Assembly: GCA_019279435.1 (NCBI GenBank)
Contig: JAAALK010000084.1
Coordinates: 12,914,916 to 12,978,915 of the forward strand
DNA length: 64,000 nucleotides
Direction of reading: 5' to 3'
DNA from: Zizania palustris
Taxonomy: Eukaryota; Streptophyta; Magnoliopsida; Poales; Poaceae
Position 1 is the first letter of the stretch. Every line of letters begins with the position of its first letter. Position numbers and translations under genes: made by a program. The notes under the pieces are model-generated. The model ran no database searches and was not told the origin of the DNA. It saw nothing but the letters and a program-made list of their open reading frames with translations. Below, piece after piece: positions 1-11,756 of this stretch.

Positions 1-1755
1 TCCCAGCTCAAGGATCGACTTCATCTGAGTCAACAGATGAAAGCGAATCAACCGAGGGGGGGCCATCTTCGGAAGTTCCAAGGGCCTCGGAAGAACCCTC
101 TGGACCTTCGCTAAGCAGAGCTGATCAGAAGGCTTTAGCACTGCTTCCTCTCATAACTCCATTTTTGGAGGAGAAAACCGGACTTGGGACTTTGGTTAAA
201 CCTTTGGGTGAAGCCAGTCGCAAAGTCGGGGAAACAGAACTGGTAGCCCTTTTAAGCAGAGCGAAGGGTTCGGAGCTTAATATTGCTGTGGAAAGAGCAG
301 CTTATCAGGTATAAAGCATCTTCGAACCAAATAATGAATTATATATGAATAATTTCTTATTTAAGTTTTTCTTTTTTCTTAGCAAGCAGTCTTAGCCCGC
401 GCTGCAGCTTTATCAAGCGAAAACGAAATTGCTCAACTTCGGGAAGAAACGAAACTCTTCAAAGAAATTTTAACTTCTCCGAAGGTCGAGTAGCTCAAAT
501 GGACAATGTAATACTAGCAGAGCGAAGGGCTAGGCAAAGCTTGGAGGCTGCGAAGAAGGAGCTCGAAGCAGAAAGAATTGTGCTTCGGGCAGAGATTGAA
601 AGACTGCGGACGGAGGATGCTGCCAAAGGGACTGAACTTGTAAGGCTACAAGAAGAAGCTGGCCAACTCCGGACTCAGAAGAATGCTTTGACTACGGAGA
701 ATGCTAGAATCTCCGGAGTTTTAGCAGAAACGACTTCGGTTAAGGATGTACTTAATGCAGAAAAAATCAAGTCTGAGAAGGTGGCTTCGGAGGTCATCGA
801 ACAGATGCTAGGTGTCTTGGAGTACTTCGGTACTACTGGATCACTACCTTCGGATGACAATGTAACTCTGCTGCGCCGGCTAAAGAGGATCCAAGGAGCA
901 GCGAAGCAAATGAAGACGGCAGGCATACGTTATGGAGAACTCTCCGGACAAGTGTCTGCCCTTGGAATACTTCGCTACTACGAGGATTTGGGCCAAACAA
1001 TCACTCCGAGCGCAGAGGGCTCCATCATCTTCGACGACACGAGACTTTTGACTCCTTCCGAAGGCGTAGCTACTGCTTGGCGAGCCTTCCAGACTTCGTG
1101 GAGAGCCGAAGGTCGATCTGCGATCAAGGCTTGGATTGATGAAGGCCAACGCCAAAAGCAAGTTCGGAGTCAAGCTTCGAGCAGTCAGCCTCCTCCGAAC
1201 CCGCAGGTTTAGGATTATTTAGGATTTTTTGATTATGTAAAGCTGATGCTTGTAAATATTTATCAATGAAAATCTTGTTTGTCATATTTTTAGGCTTTGC
1301 CTCTTATGGAAGATATCGAAGTGTTAGAGCTTAACAGCGAACTTCGCTCACTGTGGAACACCTTCGAACTTCTAAAGAGTTATAAACGTCCTCGATTCCT
1401 TATCCCTCGAGATGACTCCGGCGTTATTGCGCCCGAAGTAATCAAAGACGTATTGTCTTATATTAAAGAGGAAGATAAAGAGATCGACGCAAACACCTCG
1501 TCTTCTGAAGACACTAATTGGTCCGAAGACGAAGGTGAAGCCCAAAATAAAAGATCTGAAGATCTTAGAAGCTGGGAGAGAAGCCCCGAGCGGCTTCGAA
1601 CTTGGGCCGAGCTTCAACAAGAACAGAAGGATTTTAGAGCTTCGAAGGGGAGGAAGAGAGTAAACGCAAAGTTCTTAGAACTTCCGATGTTGGAACTAGT
1701 CGTTCCACCCCTAGCTCTCGGGACCGAAGAGGTCTCCGATTCCATCTTGGTATAA
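1..1755 (+). pseudogene. Opposite-strand intron-containing gene of Tat element, copy A (3' part)
   Basis: Three exons are visible: 1-308, 383-1206 and 1294-1755, with GT..AG introns at 309-382 and 1207-1293. Exon 383-1206 encodes a long Glu/Ala/Leu-rich coiled coil, then a conserved segment ending in GQRQKQ. The last exon is acidic (runs such as SSSEDTNWSEDEGE). Copy B has introns at the same places (58441-58513, 59364-59449), so the gene structure is inherited. By its N-terminal half in copy B it matches the Pfam family called putative gypsy type transposon (PF04195, from memory). The function is unknown. Copy A has a frameshift around 465-490, where the coiled coil changes frame and a stop appears at the end of one frame, so it is a pseudogene. 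It is transcribed against gag-pol and its start lies off the window. Confidence 0.75.
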
Positions 1756-2140
1756 ATACCAATTTTTCATAATGTAATCTGTAAACACATTTATTTCAAT
1801 AATGAATGCCGATTTAAAATTGTCTCCATATTACTAGCCCCTCTTTGGGTATAAGCAACTTCGAACTGTATTCAAAGATGGTTATGCGCAAAGAAAAACT
1901 TCGGAGTACAATTTTTGGGGGGTTCGGAGCCCCTCTGTTATTTAAAGATCTTTTGAAATCTTATGAAATGTCTTCGACCTTTGTAGTCAGAAGAATGGTA
2001 ACTTGGTACTTTTGTTTATTTCATGAAAGAAATCAATTGAGATAACTTCCAGGACACTTTAGTGTCTTAAAAAATTTTGTCACTTTGGACGCATATGAAC
2101 AAACATTCGAAGCTCATGGCTTAAATGCTGTTTTGCTTTA

Positions 2141-2444
2141 GCCACCTTCGGCTGTTTTTTGCAGAAATCTACCAGCCGGAGCTTGGATTTCGCAGAGATT
2201 GTAGCCACCTTCGGCTATTTTTGCAGAAGTCTACCAGCCGGAGCTTGGACTTCGCAGAATTTGGCCAACTTGGGCTCTTTTTTGCAGAAGTCTACCAGCC
2301 GGAGCTTGGACTTCGCAGAATTTGGCCACCTTCGGCTCTTTTTACGGATGTCTGCAAGCTGCAGCTTGGACTCCGCAGATTTTGGCCACCTTCGGCTCTT
2401 TTTACGGAAGTCTACCAGCCGAAGCTTGGACTCCGTAGAATGTG
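2141..2444. repeat. Tandem repeat, five units of 60-62 bp
   Basis: Units begin at about 2141, 2203, 2265, 2325 and 2385. Each contains a block like CTACCAGCCGGAGCTTGGA followed by GCCACCTTCGGCT. The array lies in the non-coding zone between the opposite-strand gene and pol, the same place as the array at 60300-60540 in copy B. The two arrays keep the 60-bp period and the CCGGAGCTTGGA core but differ elsewhere. ORFs through this stretch on either strand are repeat artefacts. Confidence 0.9.
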
Positions 2445-2696
2445 GTATTGGCTCTTTTACGGATGCCTACAAGGTATCAGCTTGGGCTCCGGATGGATTT
2501 CAGCCACCACACCGGAGGCTTCGACTTTATGGGTACGAAGTCCGGAAATACAGCCCAGCTTAATGACACTTCCCTCTCGATCGACTTATGTCCCAGCGCG
2601 TCCGCTCGGGAAACTAGGAGTGTCAAGGGGAAGGCAACCATCAGGGTGTATGCTTTATTAATTTAGAGGTGATTACAAGCGAATTACAAGGAGCCC

Positions 2697-3605
2697 TTAT
2701 GCGAAGTATCGCTTTAGGTGCTCCGCATGCCAAGTATGTGCTAACTCTTCACCTTCTAAATTAGCTAATTTGAATGAACCAGGGCGCCCTGAGCGAACAA
2801 TTAAATATGGACCTTCCCATTTATTGCCTAACTTCCCTGGTGCTATAATGCTTCGTAGAACAAGATGACCCGGCCTTAACTCGCTGAGCTTAACCTTCGG
2901 GTCATACCAAGTCTTCGTCTGCTGATGATACTTTGATAAATTAGCTACAGCCCGAAGTCTTGTTTCTTCTGACAAATCTAACGAAGCTTGTCTTTCTTCT
3001 TCGATGTTCGGTTCGGTGCTGCGAAACGACCCCCCTTTGAGCTCTGTCGGAGTCATAGCTTCATCTCCGAATAGTAGTCTGAACGGAGTAAAACCTGTGG
3101 ACCTTGTTTGCGTAGTCCGAATGGACCATAGAATCTTTGGAAGCTCTTCGGTCCATAGTCCCTTTGACAACCCTACTATTCTTCGATTTAGCCCTGATAA
3201 GATATTTCCATTGGCTCGCTCAACGGCTCCATTCGACTGAGGATGTCTCACTGCAGCAAAACATAGTTGAATGCCTAGGTCTTCGCAAAACTTCCTGAAG
3301 GGTTCTGCGTCGAACTGTGTTCCATTATCAACCGTGAGATATCTAGGCACTCCGAACCGGCAAATAATGTTCTTCCAGAAGAATTTCTGTACATTATTCG
3401 AAGTGATAGCTGTTAAGGGCTCTGCTTCGACCCACTTAGAAAAATATTCAATAGCTACCACTGCGAACTTCAGATTTCCCTTTGCTAACGGAAAGGGACC
3501 AATTAGATCCATACCCCATCTGGCCATAGGCCATACCGGAGCAATGACTTGAAGACTGTTGGTGGGCGATGACTCCGTCGACCCATCCACTGGCATCCTT
3601 GACAA
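2697..3605 (-). pseudogene. Integrase C-terminal part of pol, copy A
   Basis: This frame encodes the integrase catalytic core and C-terminus. WPMARWGMDLIGPF carries the first catalytic Asp region, DNGTQFD the second Asp, and HPQSNGAVERANG the Glu. The tail ends LAHTWHAEHLKRYF, as in copy B. It is one base out of frame with the upstream pol frame: copy B has one more base in the stretch just after the HHCC finger (around 3551-3560 here). The Met at the upstream end of this frame is therefore not a real start. There is no clear chromodomain. In an intact element this would be the last part of the polyprotein. Confidence 0.9.
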
Positions 3606-6600
3606 GTGCGGACCAAGCTCTCCGCATCAGCTGTTATTGTGGGCCAATAAAGCCCCTGGCGAAGTGTTTTTCCTGCCAGAGCTCTAGGGGCTAAATGACT
3701 TCCACAAAGGCCTTCGTGAATTCCTCGAAGAATTTCTTGGCCTTCGGCTTGAGATATACATCGGAGTAGAGGGGAACATACTCCGGCCTTGTATAATATA
3801 CCGTTGATTAACTGATAGTTTCTTGCTCTGAGCTTTAATCTTGACAATTGGGGCCCTTCGGGCAAATTTGTTCCTCCTTGCAAGAGTTCTATGATTGAAT
3901 CTTTCCAATCTGCACTAGGAATGCAGAGAATCTCTGCAGAAGCAACTTGCGGCACCGAAGGTATATTGAGTTCCTCATAGAAAGCTTCGTCAGGCACATC
4001 CACAGCTCCGGCAGCAGCCTTCGCTAAAATGTCCGCTTGCATGTTTTCAGCTCTTGGTATACTCCGAATGGAAATACCCTTGAAATGTGCTTCGATCTTG
4101 CGAATTTCTTCCACGTATTTTGCAAGCTGTGGATGTCGGACTTGAAAACTTTTGTCTACGTGCCCTGCTACTATCTGAGAATCTGTTTTTATAATTATCC
4201 TTGTAGCCCCTAGAGCACGTGCTTTCCGGAGTCCCAATAATATTCCTTCGTACTCCGCTATATTATTGGTAGACTTAAAGTTGAGTCTTGCGGAGTACAT
4301 TGCTCTTTGTCCTGATGGTGAAATTAATACTGCCCCAATGCCTGCTCCGGATGCTTGGAAAGCCCCATCGGAGTAAATAGTCCAAACTCCGTCATCTGAT
4401 TTCTCCGGAGTTAACTTCGCAGGTGGAGTCCACTCTGCTACGAAGTCTGCTAGGACTTGAGATTTGATAGCTGTCCTTGCCAGAAAAGATATGCCGAAGG
4501 GTGCTAGTTCTACTGCCCACTTTCCAATTCTTCCAGTGGAATCTTTGCTTCGGAGCATATCTCCTAAAGGATACGAAGTTGGTACAATTACATTGTGAGC
4601 CAAAAAATAATGTCTTAGCTTCCTCGAAGCCATTATCAAAGCATAAACGAACTTCTCAAGTTCGGAGTATCTTGTCTTTGCTCCTGACAATGCTTCGGAT
4701 ACAAAATAGACAGGATTTTGGACCAACTTCCCATTGATATCAGCTTCTCTGACAAGGACTGCGCTAACAGCTGAGCCTGTGGCTGCAAGATACAGAAGTA
4801 GGGTTTCGTCCGCAATAGGCACCGTAAGTGTAGCAAGATTGCTGAGATAATCTTTAATATCTTCGAAGCTTTTCTGACACTCCGGTGTCCATGCAAAATC
4901 TTCGGACCCTTTCAAAGCTTTAAAGATTGGCAAGCTCCTCTCCGCAGACCTTGATAAAAACCTGCTAAGTGCGGCCAGACGTCCGGTCAGCTTTTGCACT
5001 TGCTTTAAATTCTCCGGAGGAGCCATCTTCTGCAGCGCAATTATTTGAGTAGGGCTAGCTTCAATTCCCCTGCTTGAAACTAAGTACCCTAACAGCTTTC
5101 CAGCCTTAGCTCCGAATATACATTTTTCGGGGTTAAGACGGATCCCACATGCCCGAAGGCTATTGAATGTTTCTGCTAAGTCTAGGCTATGTTGGTGCTT
5201 TAAAGCACTCTTTATTACAATATCATCCATATAGGCCTCCACATTGCGACCTAGTTGATGACCTAGAGCCTTAGCAACTAATCTTGAAAAAGTAGCCCCG
5301 GCATTTCTTAGGCCGAAGGGCATTCTTACATAGCAGAAGACTCCCGAAGGAGTTACAAAGCTCGTTTTGATTTCATCTTCGCGCTTCAACCATATTTGAT
5401 GATAACCGGAATACGCGTCGAGGAAGCTTAGTAACTCCGAACCTGCAGTGGAGTCAACTAGTTGATCAATTCGGGGCATGGGGTAGGGGTCACGTGGGCA
5501 CGCTTTATTCAAAGATGTGAAATCAATGCACATGCGCCACTTTCCGGAGGACTTCTTCCTGACGAAGACTGGGTTGGCTAACCATTCTGTATGGGCCACT
5601 TCCCTGATAATCCCAGCTTTCAACAGTTTTTCAACTTCGTCCTTAGCTAGAGCAGCTCTCTCTGCGGACATCTTCCGGAGCCCTTGTCGAACAGGCCGGG
5701 CTTTCGGGTTTACAAGCAAACTATGCTCAATAATATCCCGATCGACTCCGGTGATATCTTCGTCAGACCAAGCAAAGACATCCAAATTTTCTTCTACGAC
5801 CTTTTCCAAGGAAGTTGCAACTTCGGGAGGTAAATCTTTACCAAATTGAAAAGTGTATTCTTTACCATCTTTGACAATGACCTTCGTTGCAATCTCTCCT
5901 TCGGGACTCGGTCTTGGAAATGACTTCTTCGAAGCTTCGGAGGAGGTTGAAAAAATTTCTCCATTATCTTGGACACTGTTTACTTGCCTCGGATCAAGAG
6001 GAGGACCATGACCATATTCTGCCCTCCGAGCTGTGGCTTGATCTCCGAAGATTTTCAGAACTCCTGATTGTGTGGGCATCTTCATGCACAAGTAGTTGTG
6101 ATGCGCCACAGCTCCGAACTGATTCAACATGCCTCGCCCGAAGATGACATTATAAGCATACGGGGCATCCACCACATCAAAGATAACTTCTTCAGTTCGG
6201 GCTAGTAAACCTTCTCCGAAGGTTACTTCCAGGCCTATCTGGCCAAGTGCATCTAGCGGAGGTCCTGCAAAGCCTTGCAGAGGACGAGCCGCTGGGAGGA
6301 GATGCTTCCGGGAAATGCATAACTGATCGAAGGCTTGTACAAATATGATATCTGCCGAGCTACCTCCGTCAATTAGCACCCTTCGGACTTCTGTCCCTGC
6401 AATATCAGCAGTAATAACCAATGGATCTGCATGCGGGAACTTGATACCAGCTGCATCCTCCACAGAGAAAGATATTGGAACATGAGACCACTCCGGCATT
6501 GCAGCTGCAGATGACGAAGTCCCAATGTGGCCTACTTCTCGAACGTACTCTCTTCGCTGTCTCTTGGACATGCTTCCGAGGGTACCTCCTCCGGAGATAG

Positions 6601-7687
6601 GGAGAACTACTCTCTTCCCTCTATCTTGCCCTTCTTCCTGCTTCGGAGGTGGCATAACATTGGCCACCGGAGGATGCCTTGCAGCATCAAAATTTTCTAT
6701 CCGCGCCACGGCCTGGACCGGCTCCGAGCGCACTGCTGCTGCTGGACTTCGGTCGGTACTACCTCGACCCGAAGTTCTCTCCAAGTATTCTCCCCGAAGG
6801 GTAAGAATAGCCTTGCAGGTGTCAGTTGCATGGCTTCGATTCTCTCCATGAATACAGCAAAAAAGGGTCTGGCCCTTGCCAGCCGTTTTCCCTGGCGGCC
6901 TCCAGCCGCTGGACTTGTTCCCCGCAGACTGTGGAGCTCTTGGTGCAAACTTCTGCGGGGGTGCAATGTTTAAGACTTCAGAGCGAGGGTGCTTTTGCCC
7001 TCTTCTTCTATCATGTTGCACTTCGGAGACTGGTTCTTGCGGCTGAGCCGAAGTCTTCACCTCTGCTTTAACTTCTGTCAACACTGTCGAAGTAGCAGTA
7101 GTCCTCCGAAGCCAACCTTCTTTTGACTTCGAGTACTCCTCGAAGTACGACATCAGCTGTGATACCGTGGTGATGCTCTTTCGATGTAGTTTATCCAGAA
7201 GGCCTTTATGACTGACACCTTCTCGAGCCGCATCAACCACCGAGGATGTGGACAGCCCCCGAATTTGCGACTTCGTGTGAGCGAAGCGCTTGAAGTACTG
7301 CCTCAATGTTTCTCCGGGGAGGTGTTTCACTTGGAAAAGGCTTCCTGTCGACATGGGGGGCACGAAGGTGCCCTGAAAGTTACTTATGAACTTCTTCTTC
7401 AACTGTGACCATGAAGTGATTGATCCTGGTTTTAAAGACCAGAACCATCTCAACGCTACTCCTTGAAGGGCTAACGGGAAGCACTTCGCCATAGTTTCTC
7501 TGTCTCCGCCACTAGCCTCGATTGCTAGGGCATAAGAACGCGCAAACTCACTGGGATCTTCAGTCTCCGGCATACTTGCAAAGCTTCGAGGCTTTGAACT
7601 TCGGATCGAAGCGAACCTTCTGAAGCTCGGGATGCAACGGAGATTCATTGTCGTAAGAGGCGTTCTCCGGGGCTTCGGGATAATCAA
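3503..7687 (-). pseudogene. Gag C-terminus, protease, RT and two RNase H domains, copy A
   Basis: This is a 1394-residue frame. Order: Gag capsid-like region (about residues 45-180), a Cys/His knuckle FCCIHGENRSHATDTC (about 283), aspartic protease with IDGGSSADI (about 438), reverse transcriptase with the YMDD box (about 818), a first RNase H-like region (about 960-1080), a second RNase H with SDGAF, AEYEG and TDSQ motifs (about 1104-1225), and the integrase HHCC finger (about 1320). In the first RNase H the usual first Asp is Ala (LLLYLAATGSAVSAVL), so it is probably a connector. The second, archaeal-type RNase H keeps its acidic residues, as known for Tat elements. The frame is broken at both ends: near 7563 in gag and around 3555 before integrase. 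Confidence 0.92.
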
Positions 7688-8093
7688 GATCGTCGTCTTC
7701 GTGCACTTCGGGGATAGGTGGGGTGGCTTGAGGACGAAGCCTGTTCGCAGCCTCTTGCCGCCACCTCGCTACCTCGGCTTGAAGATTGGCCATTTGAGTG
7801 GCCATGTCTCCAAGGCTATCTTCATCTCCTCCGGAAGGACCTTCCGGGTCTTGAGAGCTGGTATGATCAGTTCGAATCGGAATGGAGGGTGGCAGAGTGG
7901 CTCCGGGCGGTCGAAGTGTGGAAGGGGTTGGTGGAGAGGTTTCGTATCCTCGAGGGATAGAAGCCCCTTGCGGAGTTTGAGGTGGAGGGATAGTCGAAGA
8001 CCCTCCGACTTCGACTGTGTCGAAGGGTATCTCTCCGGAGATCCGAGAGGACCTCCGAGTGGAATTGCGAGGTGCGCTCCGCTTAGGAGGCAT
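7560..8093 (-). pseudogene. Gag N-terminus, copy A
   Basis: This 177-residue frame starts with MPPKRSAPRNSTRRSSRISG about 60 bases inside the 5' LTR and primer site, the expected place for gag. The N-terminus is basic, then Pro/Ser/Thr-rich and disordered, with a short coiled-coil-like stretch (MANLQAEVARWRQEAANRL). It stops just after KLCKYAGD, where the capsid domain should continue; the continuation (EDPSEFARSYA) lies in another frame. The cause is a small indel near 7562. Three bases TGA follow GAC and end this frame. Confidence 0.88.
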
Positions 8094-8136
8094 GATGCAA
8101 AAGGTTGGTAGAGAACGAAGTTTTTTGGACTAGGTT

Positions 8137-8153
8137 CCCCACGGACGGCGCCA
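8137..8153 (-). other. Primer-binding site of copy A
   Basis: Two bases inside the 3' edge of the 5' LTR the minus strand reads TGGCGCCGTCCGTGGGG. The TGGCGCCGT core is what Tat and Athila elements use and fits the 3' end of a tRNA-Asp-type primer. The later bases match less well, so the exact primer tRNA is uncertain. Confidence 0.75.
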
Positions 8154-8155
8154 AC

Positions 8156-8650
8156 TGTTGGCGTAAAAGATTACGCTAACAGGTTTCTGTAGAAAAGAAA
8201 CTAACAAACGAAGTGTTTGCGAAGCAAACTGTTCTAAGCCTCCAAAAGGATAATAGCTTAGAATAGTTCGAAAGTGTGTATTGAATCACTTGTAATCGGT
8301 CCCTATTACAGGGTGAAATGGGGGGTATTTATAGGCCTAAACATTAAGGAAAAGACCTATTTACCCCTCTATTACAACCGACATTAAGGAAACTATTCGG
8401 TTTCCTTAATAGGGCTAAAATGGTAAAAGACTAATCTAATAGGATAGAAGATAAGTCTTCCATCTTAGCTGGCAGAAAAGATCCTGAAGGGCTTTGGTTC
8501 GAAGACATACTTCGAACCAGTGCCTGTCTTCGGGCTTCGAACCAGGTTCTGAGCATCTTCGAAGAAAGTCTTCGAACAATCTTCGAACTAGTTGGCTGTC
8601 TTCATGCTGCTTTAGCAATAACCCCGAAGATGAGATATTTTCCCCCAACA
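8156..8650 (-). repeat. 5' LTR of Tat element copy A (495 bp)
   Basis: On the plus strand it runs from TGTTGGCGTAAAAG to CCCCCAACA, so the LTR has TGTTGG..CCAACA ends. A TATAAATA box on the minus strand (8326-8333) is the likely promoter for gag-pol. A second full LTR of the same family is at 16339-16830, an interrupted one at 51150-52668 and a truncated one at 55613-55833. The base run next to the outer edge, ATATT (8651-8655), should be half of the target-site duplication; the other half is outside the window. Confidence 0.93.
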
Positions 8651-9248
8651 ATATTTATGTTTTTGAGGTCATTTATAGGCTTTAACCACTAAATTGAAAT
8701 AAAAATTGAAAAATCTAGGTTATGAAACTCCTTTAGCAATGTGGAGTTTAATGATTTTTAATTTAAAAAATCAAATGAAGTCTAAAAATACAAAACTTAT
8801 CGTGGTAGTATGATATGACATGTAAATTATGTGATAAAAAATAAATAATGTTTTGAGAAATATTAATGGTTTTAATTCTAATAAAGCAAATCTCGCCATT
8901 GTTTTTCACGCGACCCTTTTTTTGAACTTAGCACCTTTTTTGCTCCATCCTTTAAATTTGCACACACTTGTCTTTAACCTTATCCCTTACCTCCACCATG
9001 CACCTCTAGCCTCCCTCTAGCCTACCTGCACCGCCCCTCTCCACCTCCTGTGCCACTCTTCTCTCTAACCCGTCCTCACCACCGACACCCTCTGCGGCCC
9101 TCCCCTACCACTGCCATGTACATCATCGTTGCATTGCATATCCATCATCGTCGCGCTGCCCTCTCTATCCCTTCCCCACTATCGGCGTGTATGTCATCTC
9201 TGTATCATCCGTCCGTCCGTTGTGGTCGCGCCTACTACCACACAAATG
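8651..9248. other. Non-coding spacer, pyrimidine-rich toward its right side
   Basis: The first 280 bases are AT-rich without a gene. About 8930-9240 is a C/T-rich stretch of short CCTCCACC-like runs, with ORFs that look like composition artefacts. No gene or RNA was recognised. Confidence 0.5.
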
Positions 9249-10545
9249 ATCTTTAGTGACGGATAAAAAATACATATTACTAAAGACCTACCTTTAGTGA
9301 CGGGCCTCAATGATGTTTGTCACTAATGAGTTGCTAAATCTGATCTTTAGTGACGGGCAATGTTGAGACCCGTCACTAAAGGCCTATCTTTAGTGACGCA
9401 TGTGAAACCCATCACTTAAGACCTACCTTTAGTGACACATGAATATCTAGACATGTCACTAAAGATCTACCTTTAGTGACATATGAATATCTAGACCCAT
9501 CAAACGACCGATGCATATGAAAATTGTTGAAAATTTAGGCAGACAGAACAACACTAGCCCAAAAATATACACACACACTATTATAAAGCCGCATCTCCTC
9601 TCTTCAGTCTTTACTCTCAACCATTCTATAAATTCTCTCCTTTGCTCTTTGTACTTGAGTTTTACCATTCTCATCTCGAGCTCTATAGTTGGTAACCGAC
9701 ATCACTAGAAGATCTACTCAATGGCAACCGACGTTACTTCATACTACACCCGACCATAAGCTCATCAGTATTGAACTGTTTCAACAAATGGTACAAAGTT
9801 ATTACTATTGCTTCACCAAATCCTATTGCTTGCTCTCCTCCATTGTTATCACCTCTTTATCTACTTCTTATTTATCATCGTCTCTCCTCTTATATTTTGT
9901 CTCAAGGTAGATTCCTCACCGACGATGACCACATGGAAAGTATATCAGGATAACGACAAAAATAATGGAAAGAGCATCTCCATGGCCACCTCAGATCTAT
10001 TCTTCTTCTTCTTCTTCGCCTTTCCTTCTCTATTGTGGCTCGGGGTAGAGGCCTCGTCGATGATTACCACATGAAAATCACATCGAAACGATGACAAAAA
10101 TAACGAAAAGAGCACTTACATGACATTCTCGGATCTAATTGTTAACTCATTTGAACTGAAAGAAACTAAATGAAACTATATAGAACATATCTGAAATGAA
10201 AAAAATTAACCTTTAATGACGTGTGAACATATATACCCATCACTAATGGTCCATCTGTAGTGACGAATATAGATATATGTGTGTCACTAAAGGTGACCCT
10301 TACTGATGTGTGAACATCTATACCCATCACTAAGGGTTAGTGATGTGTGAATATCTATACTTGTCACTAAAGGTAACTATTAGTGACGGGTAAAGATGTA
10401 TACCCGTCACTAAAGTGTATCTTTAGTGACGGGTATATACATGTCACTAATGATAAGTTATTAGTGATGCAATAAGAATGACGGGTACGATGTCCGTTAC
10501 TAATGACTGTTATGATTTGTTACTAAAGACTTTTTTTAGTTAGTG
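9249..10545. mobile_element. Decayed CACTA-like DNA transposon with subterminal repeats
   Basis: Both ends (9249-9505 and 10205-10530) hold many direct and inverted copies of TTTAGTGACGGGT and its complement CCCGTCACTAAAG, often as short palindromes. Such dense subterminal repeats are typical of grass CACTA elements. The right edge reads TTTTTTAGTTAGTG (complement CACTAACTAAAAAA), a plausible terminal repeat. A matching left CACTA end is not clear, and no transposase is visible in the 0.7-kb middle, so it is a non-autonomous or deleted copy. Confidence 0.55.
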
Positions 10546-11748
10546 AGTCCTCTGTACAAAGGGGACAAGATTCTTATCAACCTCTGGAGCTGCTTGATCC
10601 TGCCATGCCAAACAACGAACAAATGCAAATAGGGTCTCTGTGGCGCCAGTCATGCATGCATATATGGCCTTAATTACCGTGTGGCCCGGCAGCAGTAATA
10701 ATAGGTTGTGAGAAGAGAACGTATAGTATATTCAACAAGCTAGCACATGGAAGAGGTAGTGAAGCAAATCAAACAATGGCTACCTTGACCCACACTGCAG
10801 TTCTGGTCCATATATAATTATATATATATGCATCTGTGCACACAGGGGAATCCTACTTGCCTCCAAACACTCAGAAACAAAGCGCAGTCCAGAAGGCCAG
10901 CCAGCTCTTTACAAAGCAAGCATATTTGCATGAGAGAGAGAGAGAGAGAAAGAAAGATAAATGCAAACATCCACACAAAAAGTTGAAAAGTTCTCATGCA
11001 TGGCCACTGCCCACTGGTGACTGGCCAGTCCATGCTAGCTATAAGTTTAGCCTGCATTTCAATTTGGTGCATGTATATATGTATACGATGGGCGGATACA
11101 TAATTTTATTTTAAAGATAAAATACAAACTTAACAAATTTTAAAGTTCTCATGCATGACCACTATGAAAACAAAGATTGACAATACAATTAAAGTACCAA
11201 TAAAATAAATAGAAATTATAAAGTTGGTGAGGTGAGTAGAATAAAAGTTACTCTTTTTACACAACTGTTCATGTGCATAAACAACATATATACATACTGT
11301 ATAATATTTTTTTCAAAAAAAATTCAGGGTACAACAGTAGGATGCTTTCTGTCAGATGTAGTGCAGGGCACTATGTATGTGCGTGCGTACGCGTACGTGT
11401 ATCTAGCGGTACAAACACGCGCAATATATAAGAGCAGCAAGAAAAAAATCTCTTTTGACATGCACAGTGCCAGCTGCGTCTCCTTGTCTAGGGTTTCCTG
11501 TGCCCTCACCTTTATTCCATCTTGTAATGATGTCTGTGTGTGCATGTGTTTGTCTCTGCTTCCATGCACTTGTATGGAGAAGCTCTAGCTAGGGTTCATA
11601 GGTGAATGCTCATGGACTATATACATATGTGTAGATACTAGTAGCACACTGGCATCTGATCTGGAGAGGCTCTTGGAACAACATAATAATAATAATATAT
11701 TTAGTTATGCAGGCGCGCATGCAGTGACTATGGAGGGAGTAGTGGGCA
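10546..11748. other. Upstream region of the MIR160 gene
   Basis: There is no coding gene. It contains a GA microsatellite (10933-10957), several GCATGC/CATGCA runs and one TGTCTC auxin-response-type hexamer (11551-11556). Short ORFs on either strand lack any recognisable product. Promoter elements of the miRNA gene are expected here. Confidence 0.5.
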
Positions 11749-11756
11749 TATATAAG
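11749..11756 (+). promoter_or_regulatory. TATA box of the MIR160 gene
   Basis: TATATAAG followed about 30 bases later by a pyrimidine/CA-rich start region (TCTCTTCTCAGCAAGCACAC). It sits about 330 bases upstream of the miR160 hairpin, a usual distance for plant pri-miRNA promoters. Chosen by position and motif only. Confidence 0.6.

Larger units (their letters stand above)
1..8650 (-). mobile_element. Ty3/gypsy Tat-lineage LTR retrotransposon, copy A (partial)
   Basis: The element is read on the minus strand: 5' LTR (8156-8650), primer-binding site (8137-8153), gag (8093-7560), protease/RT/RNase H/integrase (7687-2697), a tandem-repeat zone (2141-2444), then a gene on the opposite (plus) strand that runs to the window edge. 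The 3' LTR lies outside the window. An extra RNase H domain and an opposite-strand gene between pol and the 3' LTR are known traits of the Tat/Grande/Ogre group of gypsy elements. Frameshifts in gag and before integrase show that this copy no longer encodes a full polyprotein. Related copies in the window are the LTRs at 16339, 51150 and 55613 and the internal regions at 52669 and 55834. Confidence 0.9.

Noticed and set aside
2125..2661. 178-codon plus-strand ORF
   Set aside because: It runs through the 60-bp tandem repeats of the Tat element and has an unrelated repeat-derived sequence.
7632..8111. 159-codon plus-strand ORF
   Set aside because: It is a shadow of the gag reading frame on the other strand.
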